Positions 18,332-28,220 of a stretch of DNA of 57,088 nt are shown piece by piece (the stretch's first letter is position 1; the number at the start of each line of letters is the position of its first letter). The stretch covers positions 1 to 57,088 of the forward strand of contig CANPZF010000011.1 in NCBI GenBank assembly GCA_947589015.1. The letters are read 5' to 3'. The notes beneath the pieces are model-generated. The model did not search any database. It worked only from the letters and a program-made list of their open reading frames with translations, and was not told the DNA's origin. This DNA is from an uncultured Clostridia bacterium. GTDB lineage: Bacteria > Bacillota > Clostridia > TANB77 > CAG-508. The translations under genes and the position numbers were made by a program.

Positions 18332-20902
18332 TTATTTCCCTGTTATCCATTTAACTAAGTTTAAATTTGCAGGTTCTAATAGCATTTCATGTTTTGGCAT
18401 TACTCTGAAAGTGTATCCATAATTACCTCCTGTAGTTAACTGTATACTAGTAACATAAGAATATATTTTTGTTTCATCATTATAACTTTCAAATTTCATT
18501 GGAATAATGTTGACATTCTCTACTATCCCATTGTCTAATATTTTTCCATAATATGCCTCAACATTAACATTATTAGGTTCTATATTTGGAAGTTCTACTT
18601 CACATCTAACTTCAATTTTATTTCCAGCATCTACTGTAATATTGTCTAAATTATTTGCTTGCATTATTTTTATATTCTTCCAATCTCTATATAAATCTTT
18701 TTTCCAAGAATTATATGTTGCTACATTTTCTATGTCCTCATAATATTTTTTAGTTAAATTACATAATGGTATATATAGTTGCTTTGTATAATCTACCAAC
18801 ATTCTAGCTGTACTATACCTTCCAGCTGTAGTCATAATAGAATTTTTCATCATTTCTATCCAATGTTTAGACAATCCATTTTTGTCTTTATTATAATATA
18901 TAGGTATTATTTTTTCTTCTAGAGTTCTATACATACTTTGACTATCTGCTACGTCTTGTGCTTCATATGAATCATATTCAGCATTTGAACCTATTGTCCA
19001 TCCATTGTCTTGAGTATATCCTTCAGCCCACCAACCATCTAATACACTAAAGTTTATAACTCCATTTACAGATGCTTTTTGTCCACTTGTACCTGAAGCT
19101 TCCATTGGTCTTCTTGGGTTATTAAGCCATACATCAACACCACTTACTAAATATCTTGACATTGCTATATTATAGTTTTCAAGTAAAAATATTTTTCCTT
19201 TAAATTGTGGCATCATTGAAATTTCATGAATATATTTTATTAAATCTTGTCCTTCTTTATCTGCTGGATGTGCTTTTCCTGCAAAAATTAATTGCACAGG
19301 TCTATTTTTATCATTTAAAATTTGAGTTATTCTTTCTAGATCTTTAAATATTAAAGTTGCTCTTTTATATGTTGCAAATCTTCTTGCAAAACCTATTGTT
19401 AATGCATCTGGATTTATTTTTGATACTATTTCATTTATTTCTTCATAGCTATATCCTGAACGTCTTAATCTTTCTGTTGTACTATCTTTTACTAATTTTA
19501 ATAATTTTTGTTTTCTTTCATTGTGTACATTCCATAATTTTTCATCTGGTATATTTTTTATCTTTTCCCATACATAATCTTGATGAATATTATCTTGCCA
19601 ATAAGGAATTAAATATTTATTAAATAATTCTTTCATTTTTGGAGATAACCATGAACATGTGTGTATTCCATTTGTTACATACCCTATTGGAGACTCATTT
19701 GCAGCTATATCTGGCCATACATCTCCAAATAGTTCTCTTGATACTGCGCCATGAAGTTTACTAACTCCATTTTTCTTTCCTGCTATTTTTAGTGCTAGTA
19801 TTCCCATATTGAATCCTGGTTCTAAATCTACTCCTGGCTTCATTCCTAATCTTAAGAAATCTTCTCTTGATAACCCTAATCTTGGCCAAAAATCTTTAAA
19901 ATATTTTTCTACTAATGAAATTGGAAAAATATCATTTCCTGCTGGTACAGGTGTGTGTGTTGTAAATACTGTTTTTGAACTTGCAATATCTTTTGCAATA
20001 TCAAATGATACTTGTTTTTCTTTTATAATATTTTTTATAATTTCTAAGTTTAAAAATGCTGAATGTCCTTCATTCATATGATATACAGTTGGATTTAAAT
20101 TTAAATGTCTTGTTAATAAATTAACTCCTGCCATTCCTAGAACTATTTCTTGTCTAATTCTCATTTCTTGGTCTCCACCGTATAGCCTTAAAGTAACATC
20201 TCTATCTTCTACATTATTTTTATCAATATCAGAATCTAATAAATATAGTTTTACTCTTCCTACATTTATTTGCCATACTTTTAAATATAATCTTCTTTTT
20301 GGGAATTTAACATATACTGTTAAATCATCACCTTTTTCGTCTTTTACAGGAAGAATTGGTAAATCATATAAATCTATATTATTATATTCTGTTTCTTGTT
20401 GCCCATATCCATTTATTTTTTGATTGAAATATCCATTTTTGTATAATAGACCTACAGCTACTAGTGGTATTCCTAAATCACTTGCAGATTTTAAATGATC
20501 TCCTGATAAAATTCCTAATCCTCCAGAATAAATTGGAATTGTTTCATCTAATCCATATTCTGCTGAGAAATATGCAATTAAATCATTTTTATTCTCTGGA
20601 TATTTATTTGCAAACCATGTATTTTTACTATTCATATAGTCTTCAAAATTGTTCACTATTTTGTCATATTCTTTTAGAAATGCTATATCTTTAGAAACTT
20701 TTTCTAGTCTTTCTTGTGATACTTGTTTTAAAAATTTTACTGGATTTTTACTACATTGTTCCCATAAATCTCTATCAATTTTTTGAAATAGTCGTAAAAA
20801 TTCTGTGTTCCATGACCACCATAAATTATTAGCAACTTCCGCTAATCTATTAATTCTTGCTGGTAATTGTGGATTGACTGTAACTCTATTAAATACGTAC
20901 AT
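18332..20902 (-). CDS. glgP: Alpha-glucan (glycogen) phosphorylase
   Basis: Releases glucose-1-phosphate from alpha-1,4-glucans. The 856-aa protein belongs to the subfamily with an N-terminal DUF3417-type segment (PARINRLAEVANNLWWSWN at about residues 13-31). The PLP-lysine region EASGTSGQKASVNGVINFS and the motif SGGLGILSGDH are intact. The C-terminal 120 residues look like a beta-rich extension. Glycogen use is common in spore-forming gut Clostridia. It is monocistronic. Confidence 0.95.
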   Translation of the reverse strand: MYVFNRVTVNPQLPARINRLAEVANNLWWSWNTEFLRLFQKIDRDLWEQCSKNPVKFLKQVSQERLEKVSKDIAFLKEYDKIVNNFEDYMNSKNTWFANKYPENKNDLIAYFSAEYGLDETIPIYSGGLGILSGDHLKSASDLGIPLVAVGLLYKNGYFNQKINGYGQQETEYNNIDLYDLPILPVKDEKGDDLTVYVKFPKRRLYLKVWQINVGRVKLYLLDSDIDKNNVEDRDVTLRLYGGDQEMRIRQEIVLGMAGVNLLTRHLNLNPTVYHMNEGHSAFLNLEIIKNIIKEKQVSFDIAKDIASSKTVFTTHTPVPAGNDIFPISLVEKYFKDFWPRLGLSREDFLRLGMKPGVDLEPGFNMGILALKIAGKKNGVSKLHGAVSRELFGDVWPDIAANESPIGYVTNGIHTCSWLSPKMKELFNKYLIPYWQDNIHQDYVWEKIKNIPDEKLWNVHNERKQKLLKLVKDSTTERLRRSGYSYEEINEIVSKINPDALTIGFARRFATYKRATLIFKDLERITQILNDKNRPVQLIFAGKAHPADKEGQDLIKYIHEISMMPQFKGKIFLLENYNIAMSRYLVSGVDVWLNNPRRPMEASGTSGQKASVNGVINFSVLDGWWAEGYTQDNGWTIGSNAEYDSYEAQDVADSQSMYRTLEEKIIPIYYNKDKNGLSKHWIEMMKNSIMTTAGRYSTARMLVDYTKQLYIPLCNLTKKYYEDIENVATYNSWKKDLYRDWKNIKIMQANNLDNITVDAGNKIEVRCEVELPNIEPNNVNVEAYYGKILDNGIVENVNIIPMKFESYNDETKIYSYVTSIQLTTGGNYGYTFRVMPKHEMLLEPANLNLVKWITGK

Positions 20903-21249
20903 ATATAAATTTCCTCCTTCGTTATTCTCCCTATTTTATCCTATTGTATTTTGATATATATATTATCTATTAAATATAATTATTTGTCAAATGTTTTTTG
21001 CATTTTCTTATTAAATTTATAAAACCATCTATAATTTTAATGTTTATCTGCAAAAAAAATCTCTTATATAATATTTATTGTAACATTATGTTACATAATC
21101 ATATATTATACAAGAGTTTTTCTCTTTTTTCAATATTTTCTTAAATTTTCGTTCCATTGCTGCTTCGTAGCAATTTACTTGATATTTTAGGATTTTTCAA
21201 CTAATTTAACAGCTTCATATTCACTGTCTTCTAAAGCCACATTAAGGTG
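20903..21249. other. AT-rich intergenic region between glgP and the FGE-like gene
   Basis: No gene is visible. It holds the glgP leader and a near-palindromic hairpin at 21061-21116 (CTCTTATATAATATTTATTG ... CATATATTATACAAGAG) with a T run on the minus-strand side. That is probably the terminator of the minus-strand FGE-like gene. Confidence 0.6.
21061..21116 (-). terminator. Terminator-like hairpin downstream of the FGE-like gene
   Basis: Arms of about 26 nt centred on TAACATTATGTTA. Read on the minus strand the stem is followed by ATTTTTTTTGC. A T-rich tract on the plus side makes it potentially bidirectional. Confidence 0.65.
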
Positions 21250-23023
21250 CTAAGTACCGACCAACACTACACGGAAGCCATCAGTAAAAGAACTAGCCCC
21301 AACAGAATTAGCGAAAAAAAACATTCCAGCATAAATTTCATCACTCCATAAACCTCCTCGAGTCGAGAACACGTTACCTATATTCACAAAAACCGACCTA
21401 TCAGTATACCATGACCCCATATCTTTGCTCTTTTTAGAAGTCTCTCCTATTGCATTTCCAAATATTTCTTTATTTGCTGCATAATCTAGTTCATTTGTAT
21501 CATCTTTTCCTTGTACATACACCATTGTATATTTCGTTCTTTTAGCTGTATTATTACTACCTGTTAAGCTTGCTCCATATTTACTTAAATTTTCATTTTT
21601 ATTGTCTATATATGATGCTGTTTTTTCCAATACTCCTCCACTTAAATCATATATTCCATATATTGTTCCTGTTGAACTAGCTTTTGTTCCTGTTTTCTGT
21701 TCCCATGTATATATTCCCTCGTCTATTGTTGGTGTATCTCCTGTTACTTTATTTATTTTATTTACTATTTCTTTTGTTCCACTTATTACTTTTTCTTTCT
21801 CATCTATATCATTAGTTGTTACTCCTGTCATTGCATATACACTTTCTACTCCTGTTTGTCCTTTTTCCGATGTTCTTGTTTTTCCTCCTCCATTCAAACT
21901 TATATTATTTATTGCTATATTTGTTCCGTCTAGTCCATATTTACTTTGACTTAAATATGCTACTGCTCCCCATTCACTATCTTTCATTAAATGACTATCT
22001 GCTGAAGATGACAAACCATATGGATTTCCTGCCGCTGATATTTCCTTTGCTAATAAAAATGCATCATTATTATTTATATAATTCATTGAATATGTTGTTC
22101 CCATAAATACTGGATATTTTATTGTTGTTTTTGTTTCTCCATATACTCCATCTAACCAGTTTCTGGCTGTATCATCTCCATTTCCAGCTGTTCCGTCTTT
22201 CTGCTTCTCCTACCCACACTTCTTTTGGGCTATACGTTAAATTAGTTGCTCTTACTGTTGCTGTATTATTTCCTTGTGCATATCCTGCTTCAAATTTTGC
22301 TACCCATATTCCTCTTAATTCTCTATCCCATCCTCCATTTTTATATGGTGTTGTTAGTCCTGATTCATTTGTAAATGCTGGATGAACATAAAAATCTTTA
22401 CTCGTATCTGCTCCTTCTTCTGTTACTCTTCTTGCTGTTTGTTCTTCTCCATTTTCATCAAAATATTTATCTGTGGTTCCTATTAAGAATTTTACTTCTA
22501 TTGTTCCTCCTTCCGTTGTCATATTGTCTCCATTATAATTAGGTTGTTTTGTTATTTTATATGCAAATCTTGGTATCCACACCCACATACTTCCATCTTC
22601 TGTTTCTACATTTGCCCACTTTTTGTCGTCATAATTATACCAATTATCTTCTGAAAATCCTTCTTCTCCACTTCTTAATGTTGCTCCTTTTTCAGTTTCT
22701 GTTGGTTCTGTAAACATTATCTTTTTCATTCCTGTTAATAGTCTTGGTGAATTTACATATTTTACTTTTTGTTCTTTAGTCAGTCCTTCTAGACTTCCTC
22801 CTTCATAATCATCTAGTGTACTCAAAATTTCCTCTATATCATCTTGTTCCTTTCTTGATGCTGCTTCTGTTTTTTCTTTTGCTTCTGACGCTTTAGTTAA
22901 TATACCATTGTCCCCTGTTAATGTTGCTATACTCACTCCTGCTAATATTAACAACACGATTATCGTTATAACTAATGCTATCAATGTTATTCCTTTTTCT
23001 TTTTTTAATAGCCAAAATTTCAT
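21250..23023 (-). CDS. Pilin-anchored FGE/C-type-lectin-like surface protein, split by an in-frame CGG
   Basis: The N-terminus has a type IV prepilin signal (KEKGITLIALVITIIVLLIL). The rest is a formylglycine-generating-enzyme-like (C-type lectin) fold with MWVWIPRFAYKI, WDRELRGIWVAKFEAGYA, MKDSEWGAVAYLSQSKYG and the C-terminal GFRVVLVGT. The start at ATG 23023 has GGAAGGAG six bases upstream. The frame closes about 10 codons after an in-frame CGG (22195-22193). Skipping its C joins GEAER-G-TAGNGDDTARNW, which aligns with the intact paralogue at 41221-43014. The last 50 residues differ from that paralogue mostly where the DGR template has mutable codons. Catalytic FGE function is unlikely; ligand display is the inference. 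Confidence 0.82.
22193..22195 (-). other. CGG recoding site in the FGE-like pilin
   Basis: Zero-frame context AGA-CGG-AAC; skipping C gives GGA-ACA-GCT. The glycine aligns with Gly in EGGTSDG of the intact paralogue. Confidence 0.72.
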
Positions 23024-23047
23024 TCTTTCTCCTTCCTTTACTTTCAT

Positions 23048-23606
23048 TTTTTCTTGCTCTCCTTTCTCTTCCTTTTATTTATTTTTTAATGTTAATAACT
23101 TTTTTATCTTTCTAAAACACAAAAAGATAGTAACATAAATCATGTATTTCTACATGACTTATATCACTATCTTTTTTATTTATTTTATTTTTTACAACTC
23201 TAATTAAACTATTCTTTATTTTACTAAAGTATAGCTCTCTCTCTCTCTCTCTCTCTCTCTTACAGCCACAACGTTTTTACATTTTTTCATTTTTTATTCT
23301 CTTTTCCTTTTATTTGATTATGCTACAATATACATTCCTTTGCAGTTCTTTTCAACACATTTATAATAATAATTTTTATATCATTATTGGTTCTGCCTGT
23401 ACACATATTTTTCTCCACTATCATTTCCATTTTTTTGTGTTTTATTCTCAATATTATTTATTTCTCGCATATTTATTCAAATGTTACAAATTCATTACAT
23501 TTGTATTAGTTTTTATTTACATTCATGTTTATTAAAGAATTATGTTTAAATATATATATAAAAATACCCAAGTTAATATATAACTAACTAGGATACTATT
23601 CTCTAA
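23048..23606. other. Intergenic region with hairpin and CT microsatellite
   Basis: No gene is visible. A hairpin (AAAAAGATAGT / ACTATCTTTTT) lies at about 23119-23175. The microsatellite follows at 23235-23260. Further on there is only AT-rich, featureless sequence up to the murI end. Confidence 0.6.
23235..23260. repeat. (CT)13 microsatellite
   Basis: Thirteen uninterrupted CT dinucleotides about 210 bp upstream of the FGE-like pilin start, reading GA on its sense strand. Such tracts can change length by slippage. Confidence 0.95.
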
Positions 23607-24365
23607 CTATTCTAAGCAATAGCTCAAATATTCAAAAAATCTTTTTTCTTTTTCTTTATTTTTAGATGAGTCTATAAATTGTATCTCTCCACTTCCTTCA
23701 TTTAATAAGTTATTTTGTTCTAAAACTTTTTTTAAATGTATAGCCAAACTATGTGCACCATCAAAAAACTTCACTTCACCTAAAACATCTTTTATTTGTT
23801 TTTTTATTAGCGGATAATGGGTACAACCTAATACTACATTCTTTATTTTTCCTTTATACTGTTTTAAATTTTCCTCTAAATATGAATTTATATCTTTTAT
23901 TCTTCCTTGCTCTATAATATCAGCTAATCCTACACACGGTAATAAATAAGTTTTATAATTATTATATTTGTTATATAAATTATTAAATTTTTCGCTTTGT
24001 ATCGTTCCTTTTGTAGCCATTACTAATGTTGTCTCTTGTGGCACATAATCATGTATCATTTTATAAGCTGGTTCTATTGCTATAAAAGTCATTTGTGGAT
24101 ATTCTTTTCTTAATGTTTCTACTGCTATAGCACTTGCTGTATTACATGCAATTATTATTATTTTGCATTTTTCTTCTATAAAATATTCCACTATGTTTTT
24201 ACTTATTTGTATTATTTCTTCTCTACTTTTATTACCATATGGATTATTTTTTGAGTCACTATAATATATAAATTCTTCTTTAGGTAATATTTTTAGTATT
24301 TCCTTTAATACCGTTGCCCCTCCTATACCAGAGTCAAAAATCCCTATTTTATCACATTTATCCAT
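23607..24365 (-). CDS. murI: Glutamate racemase
   Basis: Interconverts L- and D-glutamate for peptidoglycan. Family motifs are intact: IGIFDSGIGG near the N-terminus, ACNTASA (first catalytic Cys) and LGCTHYPL (second catalytic Cys). I chose ATG 24365 (MDKCDKIGIFDSG) because it gives the usual N-terminus; an in-frame GTG at 24389 would add eight residues. The product is about 252 aa. The flavodoxin-like gene lies upstream on the same strand, so they may form an operon. Confidence 0.94.
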   Translation of the reverse strand: MDKCDKIGIFDSGIGGATVLKEILKILPKEEFIYYSDSKNNPYGNKSREEIIQISKNIVEYFIEEKCKIIIIACNTASAIAVETLRKEYPQMTFIAIEPAYKMIHDYVPQETTLVMATKGTIQSEKFNNLYNKYNNYKTYLLPCVGLADIIEQGRIKDINSYLEENLKQYKGKIKNVVLGCTHYPLIKKQIKDVLGEVKFFDGAHSLAIHLKKVLEQNNLLNEGSGEIQFIDSSKNKEKEKRFFEYLSYCLE

Positions 24366-24401
24366 TATAATTATTTTTCGGCCTTTCACATATTTATTTT
24401 T

Positions 24402-25022
24402 CTATCTTATAAAATTTGTAGAAATAATTTTTTCTCCTTTTGGTTCTTTAATTCCTGCTTTTTTCCCTGCTTCAATACATTTTAATATCCATGCCATATT
24501 ATTTCCTAAAGTTCTCATTGTTTGCATTCCCTCTTCATCTTGTTTTACTTCTTCTGGAGTATTACCATGTACCATATTCCAATACTGTGATGATACAACT
24601 GGCATATTACTAATTGTAAAATATTTATTTACTTCATCTAAGGCAGCTGTTGCTCCTCCTCTTCTACAACTAACAACTGCTGATGCTACTTTATTACTAA
24701 ATAGATTCCTTCTTCCATAAAAAGCTCTATCCATAAATGATGATAATGCCCCTGAACTTGCTGCAAAATGTACTGGTGTTCCAAATACAAATCCATCTAC
24801 CAAAGGTACTTTCTCTAGAAATTCGTTTACTTTATCGTCTTGAAAACATTTTCCTGTTTTTATACAATTTCCACATCCTATGCAACCTGCAATCGGTTTA
24901 ACACCTATCCAGAATATTTCTGTTTCAATCCCATTTTCTTTTAATTGTTTTTCTACTTCTTTTAAAGCTGTATACGTACAACCTTTTTCTTTAGGACTGC
25001 CATTTACTAATATTACTTTCAT
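24402..25022 (-). CDS. Flavodoxin-family NAD(P)H-dependent FMN reductase
   Basis: A 206-aa flavoprotein. The N-terminal FMN-phosphate loop is VNGSPKEKGCTYTAL (residues 5-19). A four-Cys-type segment CIGCGNCIKTGKC (about 47-59) could bind an iron-sulfur cluster, as in iron-sulfur flavoproteins. GTPVHFAASSG and MDRAFYGR are typical FMN-binding elements. It probably shuttles electrons or reduces a small electrophile; the substrate is unknown. Confidence 0.85.
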   Translation of the reverse strand: MKVILVNGSPKEKGCTYTALKEVEKQLKENGIETEIFWIGVKPIAGCIGCGNCIKTGKCFQDDKVNEFLEKVPLVDGFVFGTPVHFAASSGALSSFMDRAFYGRRNLFSNKVASAVVSCRRGGATAALDEVNKYFTISNMPVVSSQYWNMVHGNTPEEVKQDEEGMQTMRTLGNNMAWILKCIEAGKKAGIKEPKGEKIISTNFIR

Positions 25023-25146
25023 AAAAAATTCATTCCTTTCTTACTTCTCTCGGAAAGCACACATAGAAATGAAAGACTAACTTCTTTCAAACTATCTATC
25101 TTCTTTAATAATTATATTTTATAACTTATTTTATATGTTTTCAATA

Positions 25147-25659
25147 GTTAAATATTTTTTTAGTTTCGGTATTTTTTCGTAGCTTTAGCACTTCTTGCTT
25201 TTTATTCTACAATATAGCAGCATATAGTATATATTTAGTTGATAAATCAATGCTTGATTGTAATGAAAAATAGAAATTCTTATATAAAAAATTGAGGAAT
25301 GTTCACGGAAAAATGATTATTAATATATTCTTTTTCTTTACACGACTCGGCTTGATACATGACTTAGAAATTCTTGATAAAATCAATCAGCGCCCTCGTG
25401 AGGCGAGATTCCCTAATTGATTTTATTTAGAATTTCTACAGTCATTCCACGGCACATTCGTCGTTTCATTCAAAAGAATATATTAATAATCATTTTGGCC
25501 TGAGTGAAAGAGGCTCAATTTTGTATATTAGAATTTCTTTTTGAATGTAATGAACAAATTGATTTATCAACTAAATATATACTATATGCTGCTATATTGT
25601 AGAATAAAAAGCAAGAAGTGCTAAAGCTATAAAAAATACCCAAACTTAAATTAAATATT
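25147..25659. repeat. Large palindromic element, copy B (about 510 bp)
   Basis: Second copy of the element at 9411-9910. The core (about 25272-25575) differs from copy A at about five positions. The outer arms differ between copies yet still pair within each copy. Copy B has ACAATATAGCAGCATATAGT on the left and its exact complement on the right, where copy A has ACAATAGGGCATTTTGTAGT and its complement. It ends at the cysE stop codon. No ORF is present. Confidence 0.85.
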
Positions 25660-26169
25660 TTAATCTAATTTAACAATTTTTCCTGGAATTCCTACGACCG
25701 TTGCATTTGCTGGTACATCCTTTAATATTACAGCATTTGCTCCAATCTTTACATTATCACCTATTGTAATATTTCCAAGAATTTTTGCTCCTGTTCCTAT
25801 AAATACATTATTTCCAATTGTTGGATGACGTTTTCCCTTTTGTTTTCCAGTGCCACCAAGTGTTACTCCATGAAACATAGTTACATTATCTCCTATAATT
25901 GCTGTTTCTCCAATTACTACACCTGTTCCATGGTCTATAAATAAATTTTTTCCAATTAGAGCACCAGGATGTATTTCTATTCCTGTTTTCCTTTTACCTT
26001 TTTCACTTATATATCTTGCAATAACAAAATGCTTATTTTTATAAAAATAGTGTGCTATTTTATAGTATATTATAGCTTTAACACATGGATATAACAATAT
26101 TTCTATATTACTTGTTATTGCTGGATCTTTCTCTTTTATTAATGTAATTTGCTCTTTAATAAATCCCAT
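25660..26169 (-). CDS. cysE: Serine O-acetyltransferase
   Basis: Acetylates serine as the first step of cysteine synthesis. The 169-aa protein is the short EpsC-like form. It has the left-handed beta-helix hexapeptide repeats ([35 protein letters not shown]) and the catalytic His residues in IDHGTG and FHGVT. The C-terminal [13 protein letters not shown] loop is typical. Its stop abuts palindromic element copy B. Confidence 0.93.
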   Translation of the reverse strand: MGFIKEQITLIKEKDPAITSNIEILLYPCVKAIIYYKIAHYFYKNKHFVIARYISEKGKRKTGIEIHPGALIGKNLFIDHGTGVVIGETAIIGDNVTMFHGVTLGGTGKQKGKRHPTIGNNVFIGTGAKILGNITIGDNVKIGANAVILKDVPANATVVGIPGKIVKLD

Positions 26170-26185
26170 AATAAAAACCTCTTTT

Positions 26186-27064
26186 TCATTCTACTAATGC
26201 TGCAACTACTGCATCAGGAACAAAATTTTTATCTTCTACATTAATTGTAATATATACTGATACAGATTCTTCTTTTTCAAGTTCTATATCAATCGGGACT
26301 TGAAAATTGGCATTAGTTTTGTGGTCGCAAAAAAATTCACTCGGAGAAATTCCTAATAATGTAGCATTTCCGAAATATATATTAGCTCTAATCTTAGAGA
26401 TCTTATTATACAATTTATTATAAATAGTCAAAATATATTGTTTCTCATTTACATTAGTTGGTATATAATTTTTATTTTCTTCAATTATAAAATCCTTTAT
26501 TTCTTGTTCTTCTTCACTTAGTGTTAATGATGCATTTCCATTTGTTATAATTTTTCCTTGTCTTTCTACTTGTACTTGCGTATTTGCATTTATTTTGATG
26601 TAATTTTTTACGAAATAATCAGCATATTCTTGTACTGTCATTGAATCATTTACATTTGTTACTTGAAATGTAATATTTACAATCAATCTTCCTCCTCTTT
26701 CAATTCTATTATCCCAGATAGAATTATTCATTACCCAAATATTATCTTGTTTTACCGCATCAATCCCAAAAGGAAATGCTATATATCCTGTATCTTCTAT
26801 TTCTAATTGCCATTCATAACAAGTTAGATTTGATTGATTTTCAATAATAATTTCATAAAAAAATGTATTTTCTAATTGTCCAGTTTTCACAAAGCTGAGT
26901 TTTGGTTGCCATTTTTCTTCTTTTATATATGTAGTTCCATTTATATTTAGTTTAGTTTTTAATATTGAATATGCACTAGCCATAAAAACATATAATACTA
27001 ATAATATAACACAAATTATTAATCCAAGTTTTTTATTTAAAATTTTCTTTATTGTTCTTTGCAT
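26186..27064 (-). CDS. Exported CBM2-like/cell-surface protein
   Basis: A 292-aa protein. A hydrophobic segment lies at residues about 12-33 ([19 protein letters not shown]), followed by [13 protein letters not shown], an N-terminus often seen in Clostridia surface proteins. Residues about 45-160 look like a cellulose-binding-type beta-sandwich ([33 protein letters not shown]). The C-terminal 90 residues form another beta-rich domain. A single-spanning or lipoprotein-like secreted role is inferred; no enzyme motif is seen. Confidence 0.65.
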   Translation of the reverse strand: MQRTIKKILNKKLGLIICVILLVLYVFMASAYSILKTKLNINGTTYIKEEKWQPKLSFVKTGQLENTFFYEIIIENQSNLTCYEWQLEIEDTGYIAFPFGIDAVKQDNIWVMNNSIWDNRIERGGRLIVNITFQVTNVNDSMTVQEYADYFVKNYIKINANTQVQVERQGKIITNGNASLTLSEEEQEIKDFIIEENKNYIPTNVNEKQYILTIYNKLYNKISKIRANIYFGNATLLGISPSEFFCDHKTNANFQVPIDIELEKEESVSVYITINVEDKNFVPDAVVAALVE

Positions 27065-27139
27065 TTTATTAAGCCCCTTGTGTTTTGCTTTTATATTATT
27101 ATATGTATTTATATTGTTATCTGTGCTTTTTTTATATTA

Positions 27140-27527
27140 TTAATAACCTCCCATATTATCAAACTCCTCAACTCCATATACTAGTTGAATTATATAATCT
27201 TCTATTATTTCACTATTTGACTCACTATTTATTTTAGATTTTAAATCATTCAATTCATCTTTATTTAAAGTTTTTAAGTACTTATAATTCGGCTCATGAT
27301 TTGGATTTTCTATTTCTAAATCATCATACACGTCCCCATTTGTATAAATTATTGTTCTCCTACTTCCGAAATGCAAAATAATATGTTGCACTATATAATA
27401 ATTCTTCATTTGCTATGTTATTATCACTTTTCTTCATATAAATAACTACTACTATGACAATTATTATGATTACTGTAAAAACAATTATTGGTACTAATTT
27501 GGTTCTAATTGATTTCTTTTCTTCCAT
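27140..27527 (-). CDS. Membrane-anchored hypothetical protein, split by an in-frame CGG
   Basis: From ATG 27527, behind AAAGGA, the frame encodes MEEKKSIRTKLVPII, one strong membrane helix (about residues 12-30) and a stretch ending ATYYFAF. The codon after this is CGG (27368-27366), then AAG and a stop. Skipping the C gives GGA and opens an 80-residue frame, SRRTIIYTNGDVYDDLE onward. Neither half alone makes sense. The downstream half has no start with a ribosome-binding site, and the upstream half is only an anchor. I do not recognise the family; the predicted product is about 128 aa. Confidence 0.68.
27366..27368 (-). other. CGG recoding site in the membrane-anchored protein
   Basis: Zero-frame context TTT-CGG-AAG-TAG; skipping C gives GGA-AGT-AGG. 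Without the shift, translation stops two codons later. Confidence 0.68.
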
Positions 27528-27640
27528 TTCTTATTTTTCCTTTCAATATTAATAATATATTAAGTTCTTTTACTAATTCTTTGGCAATGCAGTTAACTGT
27601 ATTCATAAAAGCCATTCGTATGAATGACTTTTATAATGTC

Positions 27641-27970
27641 TTAACTTAATAACACTCCAATTAAATATGCTAATACATTTGATATAAAAGATATTATTAA
27701 TGACTTTTTCCATTTTATTTCTAAGAGATATTGATAAATATAGCCTTCAACTATAACAACTAATAATTCTAAAATTATTAAAATAATATCTTTATATGCA
27801 AAAGAATATATATCCATAATATTATAAATATATACTACTAATGGATTTGTAAGAATATTTACTAATAAAACTGGTATAAATACTTTTTTTCTCATAAAAA
27901 ACAATTTTATAATTATGTATTCTATTATCAAAGTTAATATTAATGATATTATTAAACTACTTATTATCAT
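27641..27970 (-). CDS. Four-helix integral membrane protein, unknown
   Basis: A 109-aa, very hydrophobic protein with about four transmembrane helices and a single basic loop (FMRKKVF). No motif is recognised. Its start overlaps the end of the next gene (27957-28220) by 14 bp, so the three genes 28207-29259, 27957-28220 and 27641-27970 form one translationally coupled operon. Confidence 0.75.
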   Translation of the reverse strand: MIISSLIISLILTLIIEYIIIKLFFMRKKVFIPVLLVNILTNPLVVYIYNIMDIYSFAYKDIILIILELLVVIVEGYIYQYLLEIKWKKSLIISFISNVLAYLIGVLLS

Positions 27971-28220
27971 TTGACTTTTCTTTCTTCTTTTTTATTATTT
28001 TCCTTATAATAATTGCAGCACAAACAACAATTATTAATACTAGTGCTCCTATAAGAATATAATTTACACGACTTGGTTCTGGAATATATGTTTTCGCGGT
28101 ACCACCTGCCTTCCATTCTCCAGTTTTTGGATCTTTCCATACTACATCTGCAAAGCATAAATTATAATAACTTAAACAAAATAGTCCCATTAATGCTCCA
28201 ATTCTTTTAATTTTTCTCAT
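27957..28220 (-). CDS. Small exported/membrane protein, unknown
   Basis: An 87-aa protein. A signal-peptide-like N-terminus (residues 1-24, ending CFADVVW) is followed by an extracytoplasmic stretch DPKTGEWKAGGTAKTY. Then come a membrane helix (about 54-72) and a Lys-rich tail. It overlaps both neighbours by 14 bp. No family is recognised. Confidence 0.72.
   Translation of the reverse strand: MRKIKRIGALMGLFCLSYYNLCFADVVWKDPKTGEWKAGGTAKTYIPEPSRVNYILIGALVLIIVVCAAIIIRKIIKKKKEKSNDNK

Noticed and set aside
21246..21400. The paralogue's C-terminus as a recent product of the TR at 40920
   Set aside because: It differs from this TR at many non-adenine positions, so it cannot come directly from that template.
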